Below, one piece after another: positions 8,644 to 16,287 of a stretch of 64,000 nucleotides of DNA. The position numbers and the translations under genes are program-made. Source of the DNA: ECT2AJA-110-A sp035399845 (GTDB lineage: Bacteria > Planctomycetota > Phycisphaerae > UBA1845 > UTPLA1). Position 1 is the stretch's first letter. Every line of letters begins with the position of its first letter. The stretch covers positions 1-64,000 of the forward strand of contig DAOPJV010000016.1 in the NCBI GenBank assembly GCA_035399845.1, in the 5' to 3' direction. The notes beneath the pieces were generated by a model that saw only the letters and a program-made list of their open reading frames with translations, ran no database searches and was not told where the DNA came from.

Positions 8644-11328
8644 CTACCGCCATTGATCGAGACGCTGCGCCGCCTCGCGATCGGTACTGGAGAACGCCAT
8701 GACACGCGCGCGCAGCAACGCGCTCCAGCCCTCGGGCGTTCGCGTGTAGATCAGCGAGGACCCGCCGACCTGACGTGTCCACGCGCGATGGAATACGGAC
8801 GCCTGTTCCTTCCGCTCGCCGAGAATTGTCGGAACCGCGTGGTAGTCGATGGACTGGCCGATCCATCGCGAGCCCCGCCGCACGATCAGGTAACGCGGGT
8901 TGTCGATCGGCGCCAGAATCTCCCGAAGGCAATCGGCAAACAGAGACGACTCGTAGAACGTGGCGCCCCTGAGCGCCACGGATACGACGCCGTTCGTTTG
9001 GGTCTCGACAATCAGGTCGAGTTGATCCGCGGAGCTCGTGATTCGTCCCGTTTCAACCAGCGCGTCGCGCAGGGCGAGAGAGATCTGGCGCAACGATCCG
9101 TCAACAGGATAGAAGCGCAGCATGGTTCGAATCGCCCGATGAAGTCCGGGGGCCATGCCGATGAGCGCGAGGGTCCCGGCGATCGCCAATGCGCCCGCGA
9201 GGGAACGTCCATCGCCGCCGGAGCGAACCGCGGCGCTGACCAGGAACTGGATCGGTCCGATTGCCGCCGCCGCGGCCATGGCCAAGAGCCGCGCGACTGT
9301 GTTCCTGACGAGCAGCTTCCGGGGCGCCAGGCGACTATTGGATCGCAGCGTGGGAATCACGCGCCCTTCGGCGCCAATGTCAATCGCCTCACGCCAGCGC
9401 TGATGCAGGTCGCCGATGCGCCGCAATCGCTCGCACATGTCCGCGTTGACGCGCTCGATGAACCGCTCCGACCACGGCTCCGGCAGCTTTATGCGCGCGA
9501 TACCGCTCTCGATGACGGGCGCCCACGCGTCCAGACCGACAAAGGCGTCAAATCGTCGGTCCAGCGTCCAGGCGTCCTGCAGGCCCGCCTCCGTCTCATG
9601 ATCCACGGCCACGACGTGCCAGATGCTCGCCGCCTTGTCGGGGCGATCCGGATCGCGGCGAATCGCCCGACCGCGCATCTGGTTTGTGGTCATGTACGCT
9701 CCGACGTAGCTCACGAGAATCAGCGAGTTCACACATGGCGCGTCCCAGCCTTCGCCCAGCAGGGCCCGAGTTCCGACAATGGTGTCGACGCGACCTTGCG
9801 CGAAGAGCTCCGTGATAGCCGGAACCAGAAGGTCGTTACGCGACGTCGTGGCCCGCAGAAAGCCGTCAGGCAGGTTCGATGGCGCCAGCGTGACAGACGC
9901 CGCGTTCTCGCCAAGCGCCTGCAGAAACGCCTCGGCGGTCTCTTTGTGAATGAGCGTCAGGCGCCCCGTCAGCAGCGTGAGGCGCGATCGATGTTCCGCC
10001 GCAACGGCGTTCGCAAGTTCGTGGAAAATCGGCCAGGCGCCAAGCTGCACGCCGTTCGCCCTGGGGGCGCCATCGCGAATGTAGTCCGTCAGAATGACCT
10101 GACGCAGCGCAGCGCCGCGGGCCTCGCGTTCCATCCGATGGATGTCCAGGCACTCATGCGACTTGGCGGCGGTCATGGCGATTTCGTCGGCGACCGGCCG
10201 AGAGGCCTCGATCCGCAGTTCCCTGCGATAAAGCAGGCCCGCCGCGCGAAGCGTCTTCGCCATGGCGTCGCGATGCGCTCTCATCTCGTGGTCCGTCGGC
10301 CAGTGGGCGTCAGACAGGTAGGACTTGATGAGCGCCTGCCACCAGCGCCGGGACATCTCGACTGGCTTGCCATCCCCGGGCGCCAGCAGCATTGCCGCGT
10401 CCCGCGGCGCGGGTCGGCCGACATGGTTCAGAAACGCGATCATCGCGACAGCGACGTCGGGCGTCTCCAGGATGTCCCGTGTCGCGTCACTCGGCGCCGT
10501 CATCCATGCGTGATTCGCAACAGCGTCGATGAGTTGTTTGTCACGTTCGAAGTCGCCGAGCACCCGCGCAACGGCGTCGTCGTACTGGCGTGTGAGCAGT
10601 CGAGTCTGTTCGTCCGGTGCGACGGCCCGGACGAAGTCATCATGCGGCGCGAGTACGCCGGATTTGACGAGTTCCGGGACGGAGATTTCCTCGTCGATGG
10701 GGCCGCAGAGGGACTCGTAGCGTGACCACTCCAGGCCGACGACATCGTAGGGGGGCGTCGCCGTCAGGGAGACGAGTGTGACATCCTCCAGCGCGTGGGC
10801 GATACGATCGAGCGCTCGCCACCAGTCGCGTCGCAGATGATGGGCCTCATCGAGGATGAGCGTTCGCACGTCGCCTTCGCGCAACGTGCGGACGAGCCGC
10901 TGAATCTGATCAAGTTGCGGCGCGTCGTCCGACGCCTCGTCGGCGCCGGGTTCTTCTTCCGACGCATCGACGCTCGCCTGGCGGACCCTGGCGTGCAGCG
11001 ACTGGTAGGTGACACAGGTCAGCGCGCCCGGCGCCTCCAGCGAATTCGACGCCCAGTCCGGCGGCGACTTGCCCTCAGGAAGGAAGAGTGAGAGTCTCGC
11101 CAGCCACTGATCGCGAATCGTGATCGTTGGCGCAAAGACGACCGCGGCGTGGCCCAGGCGGCGAAAGATCTCCAGGCCCAGGATCGTCTTGCCGCTGCCT
11201 GGCGCCGCCACGATATGAAGTCGATCGTCTTTCAGATGCGCGTCAATGGCGGCCAGAACGCGGGCCTGGTAGGGGCGCCACGGGTGGCGGAATCGAAGCT
11301 CTGCAATGGCGTCCGACGCGTCGGGCAT
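8644..11328 (-). CDS. SF2 DEAH-box helicase with C-terminal transmembrane hairpin
   Basis: 894 residues from the ATG at 11328 (MPDASDAIAEL). Motifs appear in order: RPYQARVL, Walker A AAPGSGKTIL (~41-50), DEAH box LDEAHHL, motif III SLTATPPY, and motif VI NQMRGRAIRRD. This is the ResIII/SSL2-like helicase core. After the core, at about residues 676-735, there are two hydrophobic segments (LLAMAAAAAIGPIQFLV and ALAIAGTLALIGMAPG) and a final ~150-residue soluble domain of unknown type. A helicase tethered to the membrane is unusual. No nuclease, methylase or known defence partner is next to it. The role could be DNA repair, restriction-like defence or RNA handling; I cannot decide. Confidence 0.8.
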   Translation of the reverse strand: MPDASDAIAELRFRHPWRPYQARVLAAIDAHLKDDRLHIVAAPGSGKTILGLEIFRRLGHAAVVFAPTITIRDQWLARLSLFLPEGKSPPDWASNSLEAPGALTCVTYQSLHARVRQASVDASEEEPGADEASDDAPQLDQIQRLVRTLREGDVRTLILDEAHHLRRDWWRALDRIAHALEDVTLVSLTATPPYDVVGLEWSRYESLCGPIDEEISVPELVKSGVLAPHDDFVRAVAPDEQTRLLTRQYDDAVARVLGDFERDKQLIDAVANHAWMTAPSDATRDILETPDVAVAMIAFLNHVGRPAPRDAAMLLAPGDGKPVEMSRRWWQALIKSYLSDAHWPTDHEMRAHRDAMAKTLRAAGLLYRRELRIEASRPVADEIAMTAAKSHECLDIHRMEREARGAALRQVILTDYIRDGAPRANGVQLGAWPIFHELANAVAAEHRSRLTLLTGRLTLIHKETAEAFLQALGENAASVTLAPSNLPDGFLRATTSRNDLLVPAITELFAQGRVDTIVGTRALLGEGWDAPCVNSLILVSYVGAYMTTNQMRGRAIRRDPDRPDKAASIWHVVAVDHETEAGLQDAWTLDRRFDAFVGLDAWAPVIESGIARIKLPEPWSERFIERVNADMCERLRRIGDLHQRWREAIDIGAEGRVIPTLRSNSRLAPRKLLVRNTVARLLAMAAAAAIGPIQFLVSAAVRSGGDGRSLAGALAIAGTLALIGMAPGLHRAIRTMLRFYPVDGSLRQISLALRDALVETGRITSSADQLDLIVETQTNGVVSVALRGATFYESSLFADCLREILAPIDNPRYLIVRRGSRWIGQSIDYHAVPTILGERKEQASVFHRAWTRQVGGSSLIYTRTPEGWSALLRARVMAFSSTDREAAQRLDQWR

Positions 11329-11493
11329 TGCGCTATTGTCGCTGAATCTGACCTGTCGCGTCGAGTTGAATCGATTGGGAGATTTCGAACGCCGATTGCG
11401 CGAATTCTGCGCGATCGCAACAGGCGTTCGGGTCGTACGATGGCGTTGTGAGCCGCGTGACGCGGTCCGCTCACGAAGGGCCCGAAAATCGCG

Positions 11494-11525
11494 CGCCGCC
11501 CGAAATTGACGCGCTTCGGGCGGCG
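11494..11525. promoter_or_regulatory. 11-bp inverted repeat in a divergent intergenic region
   Basis: CGCCGCCCGAA (11494-11504) and TTCGGGCGGCG (11515-11525) form a perfect 11-bp stem with a 10-nt loop. It sits between the divergent helicase and Ig-repeat lipoprotein genes. There is no T-run. It could be an operator, a repetitive palindrome or part of a leader; the sequence does not decide. Confidence 0.4.
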
Positions 11526-11628
11526 GGGTTAACCTTCCGATTAACGAGTCGGTATGCAGCGTGTCAAACTCCTCGCCTGACGCGCGGCGACTCGGGAAAG
11601 TCCCTCGCACAACCCAGGAGCCGTCTGA

Positions 11629-12507
11629 ATGATCCGGCCGAATCGATGGATGTCGTTGGTGATCACTGTCGCGCTTTGCGCGCCTTTCGCGGCCTGCGAG
11701 GGACCGCTGCTGGTGATCCTTCCGGGAGTACTCCCCGATGGCGTCGAAGGCGACGCCTATAACCAGGCCCTGATGACCGACGCGGGTGGCGGCGAAGAGT
11801 GGCAAGTCATCGCCGGAAGCCTGCCGGCGGGGCTGGTCCTGGAACGCTCGACGGGATTCATCGTCGGCGTGCCGGCCCAGACAGGTGTGTTCAGCTTCAG
11901 TGTCGTCGCGACGCAGGGGGGTTTCACGATCCGCAACGGCGAGCGCAGCTTCGGCCTGACGATCCTTCCGAAGCTCACACTCGGCTCGACGATCGACGCG
12001 GCGCGCCAGAGCGAGCCCTACTCCGAACAGCTCGACGTCGCCGGCGGAACGCCGCCTTACACCTACGAGGTCATCGGTCTGCCGGGCGGTATTGTGTTCG
12101 ACGATACCGACGGCTCCTTCAGCGGCACGCCCACACAGCCCGATTCCGGGCGAACGATTCGCGCGACCGTCACGGACAGCGGTTCGCCGCCGCAGGTCGT
12201 CACGCGAGACTTTTTCTTCGAAATCAAGCCGCCCGCCGTGATGATCACGACATCGTCGCTGCCGGATGGAACGACGGGCCTCTTCTATTCGCAGGAAGTC
12301 ATGGCCGTTGCGGGCTTCACGCCGTATTCCTTCGCGATCACGGCGGGTGTTCTTCCGAATGGCCTGTCGCTGCCAACGAATCGACGGACCGGCGTGATCT
12401 CGGGCATTCCGACGCAGGCGGGTTCGTTCACGTTTACCATTGAAGTGACGGACCGCGATTCCCCGGCGAGCGTGGATTCGCAGGAAATCACGATTGTCAT
12501 CAACTAG
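11629..12507 (+). CDS. Lipoprotein with three putative-Ig (He_PIG) repeats
   Basis: 292 residues with a lipoprotein signal: a hydrophobic core ending FAAC, the predicted lipidated Cys at residue ~23. Three tandem ~85-residue repeats follow, each with the He_PIG pattern of a G-x-P-Y hinge and a closing G-I/T-P-T/A-Q: GSLPAGLVLERSTGFIVGVP, then PPYTYEVIGLPGG...SGTPTQ, then TPYSFAITAGVLPNG...SGIPTQ. Such repeats are structural or adhesive surface modules common in planctomycetes. It is followed 60 bp later by another secreted protein, probably in the same unit. Confidence 0.85.
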   Translation: MIRPNRWMSLVITVALCAPFAACEGPLLVILPGVLPDGVEGDAYNQALMTDAGGGEEWQVIAGSLPAGLVLERSTGFIVGVPAQTGVFSFSVVATQGGFTIRNGERSFGLTILPKLTLGSTIDAARQSEPYSEQLDVAGGTPPYTYEVIGLPGGIVFDDTDGSFSGTPTQPDSGRTIRATVTDSGSPPQVVTRDFFFEIKPPAVMITTSSLPDGTTGLFYSQEVMAVAGFTPYSFAITAGVLPNGLSLPTNRRTGVISGIPTQAGSFTFTIEVTDRDSPASVDSQEITIVIN

Positions 12508-12568
12508 CGCCGTCGACGCGCCCAATGGGATCAACAAAGAGACCAACTCTCGCGTGGAGTGATATCTG

Positions 12569-13246
12569 ATGAAACGCAACGCGTTCCTTCTGGCGATCTG
12601 CCTCGTCTGCATGTCCGGCCAGGTCTGCGGTGTCCGCGTCAACGTAAATACCGGCACGACCCTCGATGACGCCAACGCCATCGTCACGATTCGGCGGACC
12701 GCCGGGCAGGCGCAGGCGGCCGTCGAGGCGTCGTTCACGCGTGGTATCGCCAACGTGAACCTGACGGACGAACAGTCGATCACAATCAACGGCGAGGACT
12801 TCAATCGAACGGGAAGCACGTTCTTTGCGTCGATTGACGCCAATTCGACCTATACGCTTGTCGTGCGAGAGCCGACGCGCGGCGTCGAATCGACGACGCT
12901 GGCCGAGCCGGGCGACTTCGAGATCACGGCGCCGGCGTCTGGCGGAACCGCTTCACTGTCCGGATTCACGATCGAATGGACCAACGCCGATCCGAGCCTG
13001 CAGATCGAGGTCCGTGTCTCGCAGACGCTGCTCGGCGAAGCCAAGTCGATGTCGATCGGGCCGGTCGGGGACACGGGCGCCGTAACGATCACGGACGCGC
13101 AGATCGCGCAGGCCGGTTTCGGCCAGGGCGCGAGCCTGACGATCAGTGTGACGCGACTGTCTGAGACGTCCCAGGTCAACGGTTTCGCCTCCGGCGTCAT
13201 GCAGGCGCGACTGACGAAGTCGACGACCGCCAACGCGGGGCCCTGA
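12569..13246 (+). CDS. Secreted hypothetical protein
   Basis: 225 residues with an N-terminal signal sequence (MKRNAFLLAICLVCMSGQVCG); a Cys near the cleavage region may be lipidated but the lipobox is not canonical. The mature part is rich in Thr, Ser, Ala and Val and predicted beta. A segment of ~90 residues (FEITAPASGGTASLSGFTIEW onward, about 120-210) resembles the carbohydrate- or surface-associated beta-sandwich style of such proteins, without a family I can name. It lies directly after the Ig-repeat lipoprotein gene. Confidence 0.65.
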   Translation: MKRNAFLLAICLVCMSGQVCGVRVNVNTGTTLDDANAIVTIRRTAGQAQAAVEASFTRGIANVNLTDEQSITINGEDFNRTGSTFFASIDANSTYTLVVREPTRGVESTTLAEPGDFEITAPASGGTASLSGFTIEWTNADPSLQIEVRVSQTLLGEAKSMSIGPVGDTGAVTITDAQIAQAGFGQGASLTISVTRLSETSQVNGFASGVMQARLTKSTTANAGP

Positions 13247-13291
13247 TCGGCGGGTTGCGAGGCGCAGCGGCGCTCGGCTACCCTGTCGATT

Positions 13292-13975
13292 GTGGCCGCC
13301 ACGCTTCAACATCGATGGGATCTGTCGCCGAAAGAGGCCGTCGCAATTCAGCGCCAGCTTGCCGATCGTGTGCTGGCGATCCCGCTGACACATCGGGTCC
13401 GTCTCGTCGCCGGAACCGACGCGTCCTACGATGCAAAGTCCGACGCGATCATCGCGGGCGTCGTTGTCTGGGACCTCGACTCGAAGCGTGTGATCGAGAG
13501 TTCGCATGTCGTACGCCGCTGCGATTTCCCTTATATCCCCGGCCTGCTCAGTTTTCGGGAGGCGCCGGCGGTCATGGACGCCGTGGCGTTGCTGACTTCG
13601 ACGCCTGATGTGTTCATGATCGACGGGCAGGGACTTGCCCATCCGCGTCGCTTCGGTCTCGCCTGTCACGTGGGCGTCCTCCTGGACAGGCCGACGATCG
13701 GATGCGCCAAGAGTCGCCTCTGCGGAGACTATGCCGAACCGGCGGTCCGGCGCGGCGGTTCCCGAAGACTGACGCACAATCGAGACATCATCGGTCGTGT
13801 TGTCCGAACGCGCGACGGCGTCAGTCCGCTGTTTATCAGCGTGGGGCATCGCATCCTGCTGAAAGAGGCGGAGCGGCTCGTGCTTCGTTGCTGCGGGAAA
13901 TATCGCCTCCCCGAGCCGACCCGGCTTGCACATCAATACGTGACAACGACGAAACGCCAACTCGACCTGTCGTAA
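13292..13975 (+). CDS. nfi: Endonuclease V
   Basis: 227 residues from a GTG start at 13292. Family hallmarks: VAGTDASYD (catalytic Asp in the first strand), YIPGLLSFREAP (the wedge and invariant Glu), DVFMIDGQGLAHPRRFGLACHVGV (catalytic Asp, His and the conserved LAHPRR block), and PTIGCAKSRL with the Lys-Ser. The enzyme nicks DNA (or cuts RNA) one base 3' of inosine or deaminated bases. Length fits the family (~225). It is a single gene between two secreted-protein genes. Confidence 0.93.
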   Translation: MAATLQHRWDLSPKEAVAIQRQLADRVLAIPLTHRVRLVAGTDASYDAKSDAIIAGVVVWDLDSKRVIESSHVVRRCDFPYIPGLLSFREAPAVMDAVALLTSTPDVFMIDGQGLAHPRRFGLACHVGVLLDRPTIGCAKSRLCGDYAEPAVRRGGSRRLTHNRDIIGRVVRTRDGVSPLFISVGHRILLKEAERLVLRCCGKYRLPEPTRLAHQYVTTTKRQLDLS

Positions 13976-14106
13976 GTACGGACTGCGGCGTCCGGCGCGG
14001 CCTTTTTTCCATCCGCTTCAGAACTTTCTTCAACGGACCGTCAGAAATCGGGTCCAATCCCGGGAGTCATTCTGTCACGGATTCACTATGTAATCAGGAG
14101 ACGCAG

Positions 14107-14769
14107 ATGCGGATGCGACAAGGATCATCGATCGCGATGTGCGCGATTGGCCTGCTGATTGTGACACCGGTCTTCGGGCGGGCGCCGCGAGAATCAGAGA
14201 GGAACAATTCGACGGCGCGCGTCGTGACTTCCCGGGGAACAGAGGCGCCACCATCGAGGGGCGTGACGCGTAGCGCCGAGCGAGATACCGGCGCCGGCGA
14301 GCGACGCGTGGGCGCGACAGCCTCGCGGCATCGTTCGGACAAACAGAAGGCCAGGATCGACTCGCTTGATGTCGACCTGCGTCACGATGGCTGTTTCTGG
14401 ATCGTTGAGATCGAGTATGAAGTCGAGCTGGAGGGATTCGCCTCGGACGATGCGTTCATCCTGGGGCTCGAGCTGATGCGAGATGACAAGCCCGTGACGG
14501 ACGACAAGGGCGAGCCGATTGTCGTTGTCGCCGAGCTGATCGACCCAAAGAAGGACAAGAAGGGCGAACGGGAATACGAGGGCAAACTCCGGATTCGCGT
14601 GCATAAGGACTGGGTTCAGAACGACGACGATCTCGACATCAAGGCGTCGCTCGTTCACGCCGCCGACGGACGGATCTTCGATACCGAAGAGGAATCCGCC
14701 GACAAGGATCGCCCCGGGCCCACGCTCCATATCGGTGTCTGCGGCATCGGGATCAGCATTCCGCTGTAA
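14107..14769 (+). CDS. Secreted hypothetical protein (paralogue of 6348-6890)
   Basis: 220 residues from the ATG at 14107, supported by AGGAG 6 nt upstream. A signal peptide (SSIAMCAIGLLIVTPVFG) is followed by a long polar linker (~25-85) and a C-terminal beta domain with many acidic residues (DDAFILGLELMRDDKP, then LIDPKKDKKGEREYEG, then LDIKASLVHAADGR). The domain follows the same segment order as the protein at 6348-6890, so I treat the two as related. No function is assigned. Confidence 0.7.
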   Translation: MRMRQGSSIAMCAIGLLIVTPVFGRAPRESERNNSTARVVTSRGTEAPPSRGVTRSAERDTGAGERRVGATASRHRSDKQKARIDSLDVDLRHDGCFWIVEIEYEVELEGFASDDAFILGLELMRDDKPVTDDKGEPIVVVAELIDPKKDKKGEREYEGKLRIRVHKDWVQNDDDLDIKASLVHAADGRIFDTEEESADKDRPGPTLHIGVCGIGISIPL

Positions 14770-14839
14770 TCGCTCGTCTCAGCAATCTCCTTCCCGTGTG
14801 TGCGTGCGTCTTGATCGTTCAGACGCATGGCGCACCCGT

Positions 14840-14885
14840 GAACGCCGCGACGGTCGCGAGCCGCATCGCGGCGTTCCGTGTTTTT
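14840..14885 (+). terminator. Strong hairpin plus T-run after the secreted-protein gene
   Basis: GAACGCCGCGA (14840-14850) pairs with TCGCGGCGTTC (14866-14876) in a perfect 11-bp stem, followed by CGTG and five T residues (14881-14885). It lies 70 bp past the stop at 14769 and looks like a rho-independent terminator. Its right arm belongs to the 32-bp repeat that recurs at 15637-15668. Confidence 0.65.
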
Positions 14886-14887
14886 AC
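14856..14887 (+). repeat. 32-bp direct repeat, copy 1 (left flank of palindrome array)
   Basis: Begins GCGAGCCGCATCGCGGCG and ends TTTTTAC. It matches 15637-15668 at 31 of 32 positions; the only difference is T versus C in the last segment. The two copies bracket the palindrome array, about 780 bp apart. Confidence 0.85.
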
Positions 14888-15047
14888 GATGCGGACTCCG
14901 CGGCGCCGAAACCGCTCATAGCCGCCGTGTCATCACGGCGACGCTTCGCGCGCGACATCGTGTTCGAATTCACGCCGCCGAGGGCGGCGATGCGCGGATG
15001 GCGCGCATAAACCCCCGACTCGGTCAATTGAGGTCGTCCAAGCGCTA

Positions 15048-15630
15048 GCGGGAAGGGATTCTCGAGGGAGGAGGAACGAGAAGGGATTCTCGTTCCAGCG
15101 ATCGAGAATCGAATCTCGTACCAGCGGCACAGCTCCGAAGGAGCGTCAGTTTTTAGCCACGGGTGGAGCGGAGACCGCATAGCGGTCGGAGCGCAACCCG
15201 TGGTTAGCGTTTTTTCCTCGGGTTTAGCCCTGAAAGGGCGACACAATTCCCGGACAGTCTCGCCTTGCGGGCCAGCACGGCTCTGATCCACAGGCGGGCG
15301 CCCCCGCTCTGCGAGTCTTCGCCCCATCGGGGCGCAACAGGACAGATGGGGCAAAGCGAAGTCCGCAACGCGGACGAAGCGTCACCCTGGGTCACGTTGA
15401 CCGACGTCATGGCCAAGCCCCGAAGGGGCGTTACAGGTTCATCGTGGCGCGCGGCAATCTGCGGGAAGGGATTCCCGCTGGGAGGAGGAACGAGAAAGGA
15501 ATCTCGTTCCAGCGGCGGGGATTGGGACGAGAAGGGAATCTCGTCCCAGTGGTTGATTTTCAGAGCAGCGAATTGAGAAGGGATTCTCGTTCCAGCCGCG
15601 GGACGTGGAACGAGAAGGGAATCTCGTTCC
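15048..15630. repeat. Array of short palindromic elements (several families)
   Basis: A non-coding block packed with small inverted repeats. The main family is GGAACGAGA-Agggaw-TCTCGTTCC, followed by AGCG. Near-complete copies are at 15073-15096, 15487-15510, 15524-15547 and 15607-15630, with partial or variant copies at 15048-15070, 15103-15118, 15461-15478 and 15571-15593. The second type consists of 13- to 15-nt hairpins with a GAA/ATC/AAC-type loop: GCTCC-gaa-GGAGC (15132-15144), GCCC-tgaaa-GGGC (15227-15239), CGCCCC-atc-GGGGCG (15320-15334), GTCCGC-aac-GCGGAC (15361-15375) and GCCCC-gaa-GGGGC (15417-15429). Spacing is irregular, which argues against CRISPR. It resembles REP-type extragenic repeats. 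No protein is encoded here that I can support. Confidence 0.85.
15154..15215 (+). terminator. Nested hairpin followed by T-run inside the palindrome array
   Basis: An outer stem CCACGGGT (from 15157) pairs with ACCCGTGG (to 15203) and extends by TA/TA with one G-T pair. An inner hairpin GACCGC-ata-GCGGTC sits in its loop. It is followed by GCGTTTTTT (T-run to 15215). The form is that of an intrinsic terminator, but since the array holds many such modules it may be a repeat unit rather than the end of a gene. Confidence 0.5.
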
Positions 15631-15636
15631 AGCGAC

Positions 15637-15668
15637 GCGAGCCGCATCGCGGCGTTCCGTGTTCTTAC
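15637..15668 (+). repeat. 32-bp direct repeat, copy 2 (right flank of palindrome array)
   Basis: Second copy of the element at 14856-14887, with one mismatch. It ends about 85 bp upstream of the frameshifted nucleotidyltransferase. The left stem arm present at copy 1 is not conserved here, so it would not fold as the same terminator. Confidence 0.85.
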
Positions 15669-15751
15669 AATGCCGCGGTAAGATCACAGCGGCTGACTTG
15701 CGGCGCGATCGTGCAGACTTCGCCGCGCCGCGCCGTGATGGAGTCTTCCGC

Positions 15752-16182
15752 GTGTACGCCGAATCACCGAACATCCCCCGATTCAGCGATCTCGCGGCGA
15801 TTTCGAAGGCGCTGAATAAGATTGGCGTCGTCCACGCCCTCGGTGGTTCGGGGCTGTTCCGATTTCTCGGCGTCGAGACGGCGGTGAATGGCTGGGACCT
15901 CACGACGGACGCCGACGAGCCCGCGATTGCGCCGATTCCTGAGCGGTATTCGCACAAACGCCTGGCGCCAACGGACACGTTCACCAGCCGCTACGCCTTC
16001 GCCTCCGAATCGGCGAAAGCGATATCGACCTGATCGGCGGCTTCACGATTCAGTCCGGTTGTGGTCGCATGCGGGTCCGGACGATCGTCGCGGGCCATCA
16101 CGAAGGCCTCCCCCTGGGCCGCCCGGTTGAGTGGCGCGCCGCCTATCAGGCGATGGGGCGGGGCGTTCCGAGTGACGGCTGA
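15752..16182 (+). pseudogene. Frameshifted nucleotidyltransferase-fold remnant
   Basis: From a GTG at 15752 the frame reads through ALGGSGLFRFLG and NGWDLTTDAD, a nucleotidyltransferase signature (GGSG plus a D-x-D-like WDLTTDAD). It then stops at 16033. From about 16012 a different frame continues the homology: IGESDIDLIGGFTIQ, then MRVRTIVAGHHEGLPLGRPVEW, ending at 16182. The switch is best explained by loss of one base near 16010. Together the parts cover a typical small protein of this family (~140 residues). It could be a true pseudogene or a sequencing error. It abuts the palindrome array. Confidence 0.7.
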
Positions 16183-16287
16183 GCCATTGAGAACCTCTGC
16201 AATCCCGACACGCCGGGATGGAATCTCTTCCGTGGACGCGAAGGGATCGAGTCGATCGGACGCGCGATGGCGTCGTATTCGGAGCGG

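Noticed and set aside
8269..10725. Plus-strand open frame of 818 codons
   Set aside because: It is the antisense shadow of the helicase gene, low complexity and rich in Arg, with no domain.
11329..12843. 500-codon N-terminal extension of the helicase frame
   Set aside because: It runs antisense to the Ig-repeat lipoprotein gene and is compositionally unlike coding sequence; the helicase family start is at 11328.
15048..15630. CRISPR array
   Set aside because: Repeats are short, self-palindromic, of several kinds and irregularly spaced; no spacers of constant length and no cas genes.
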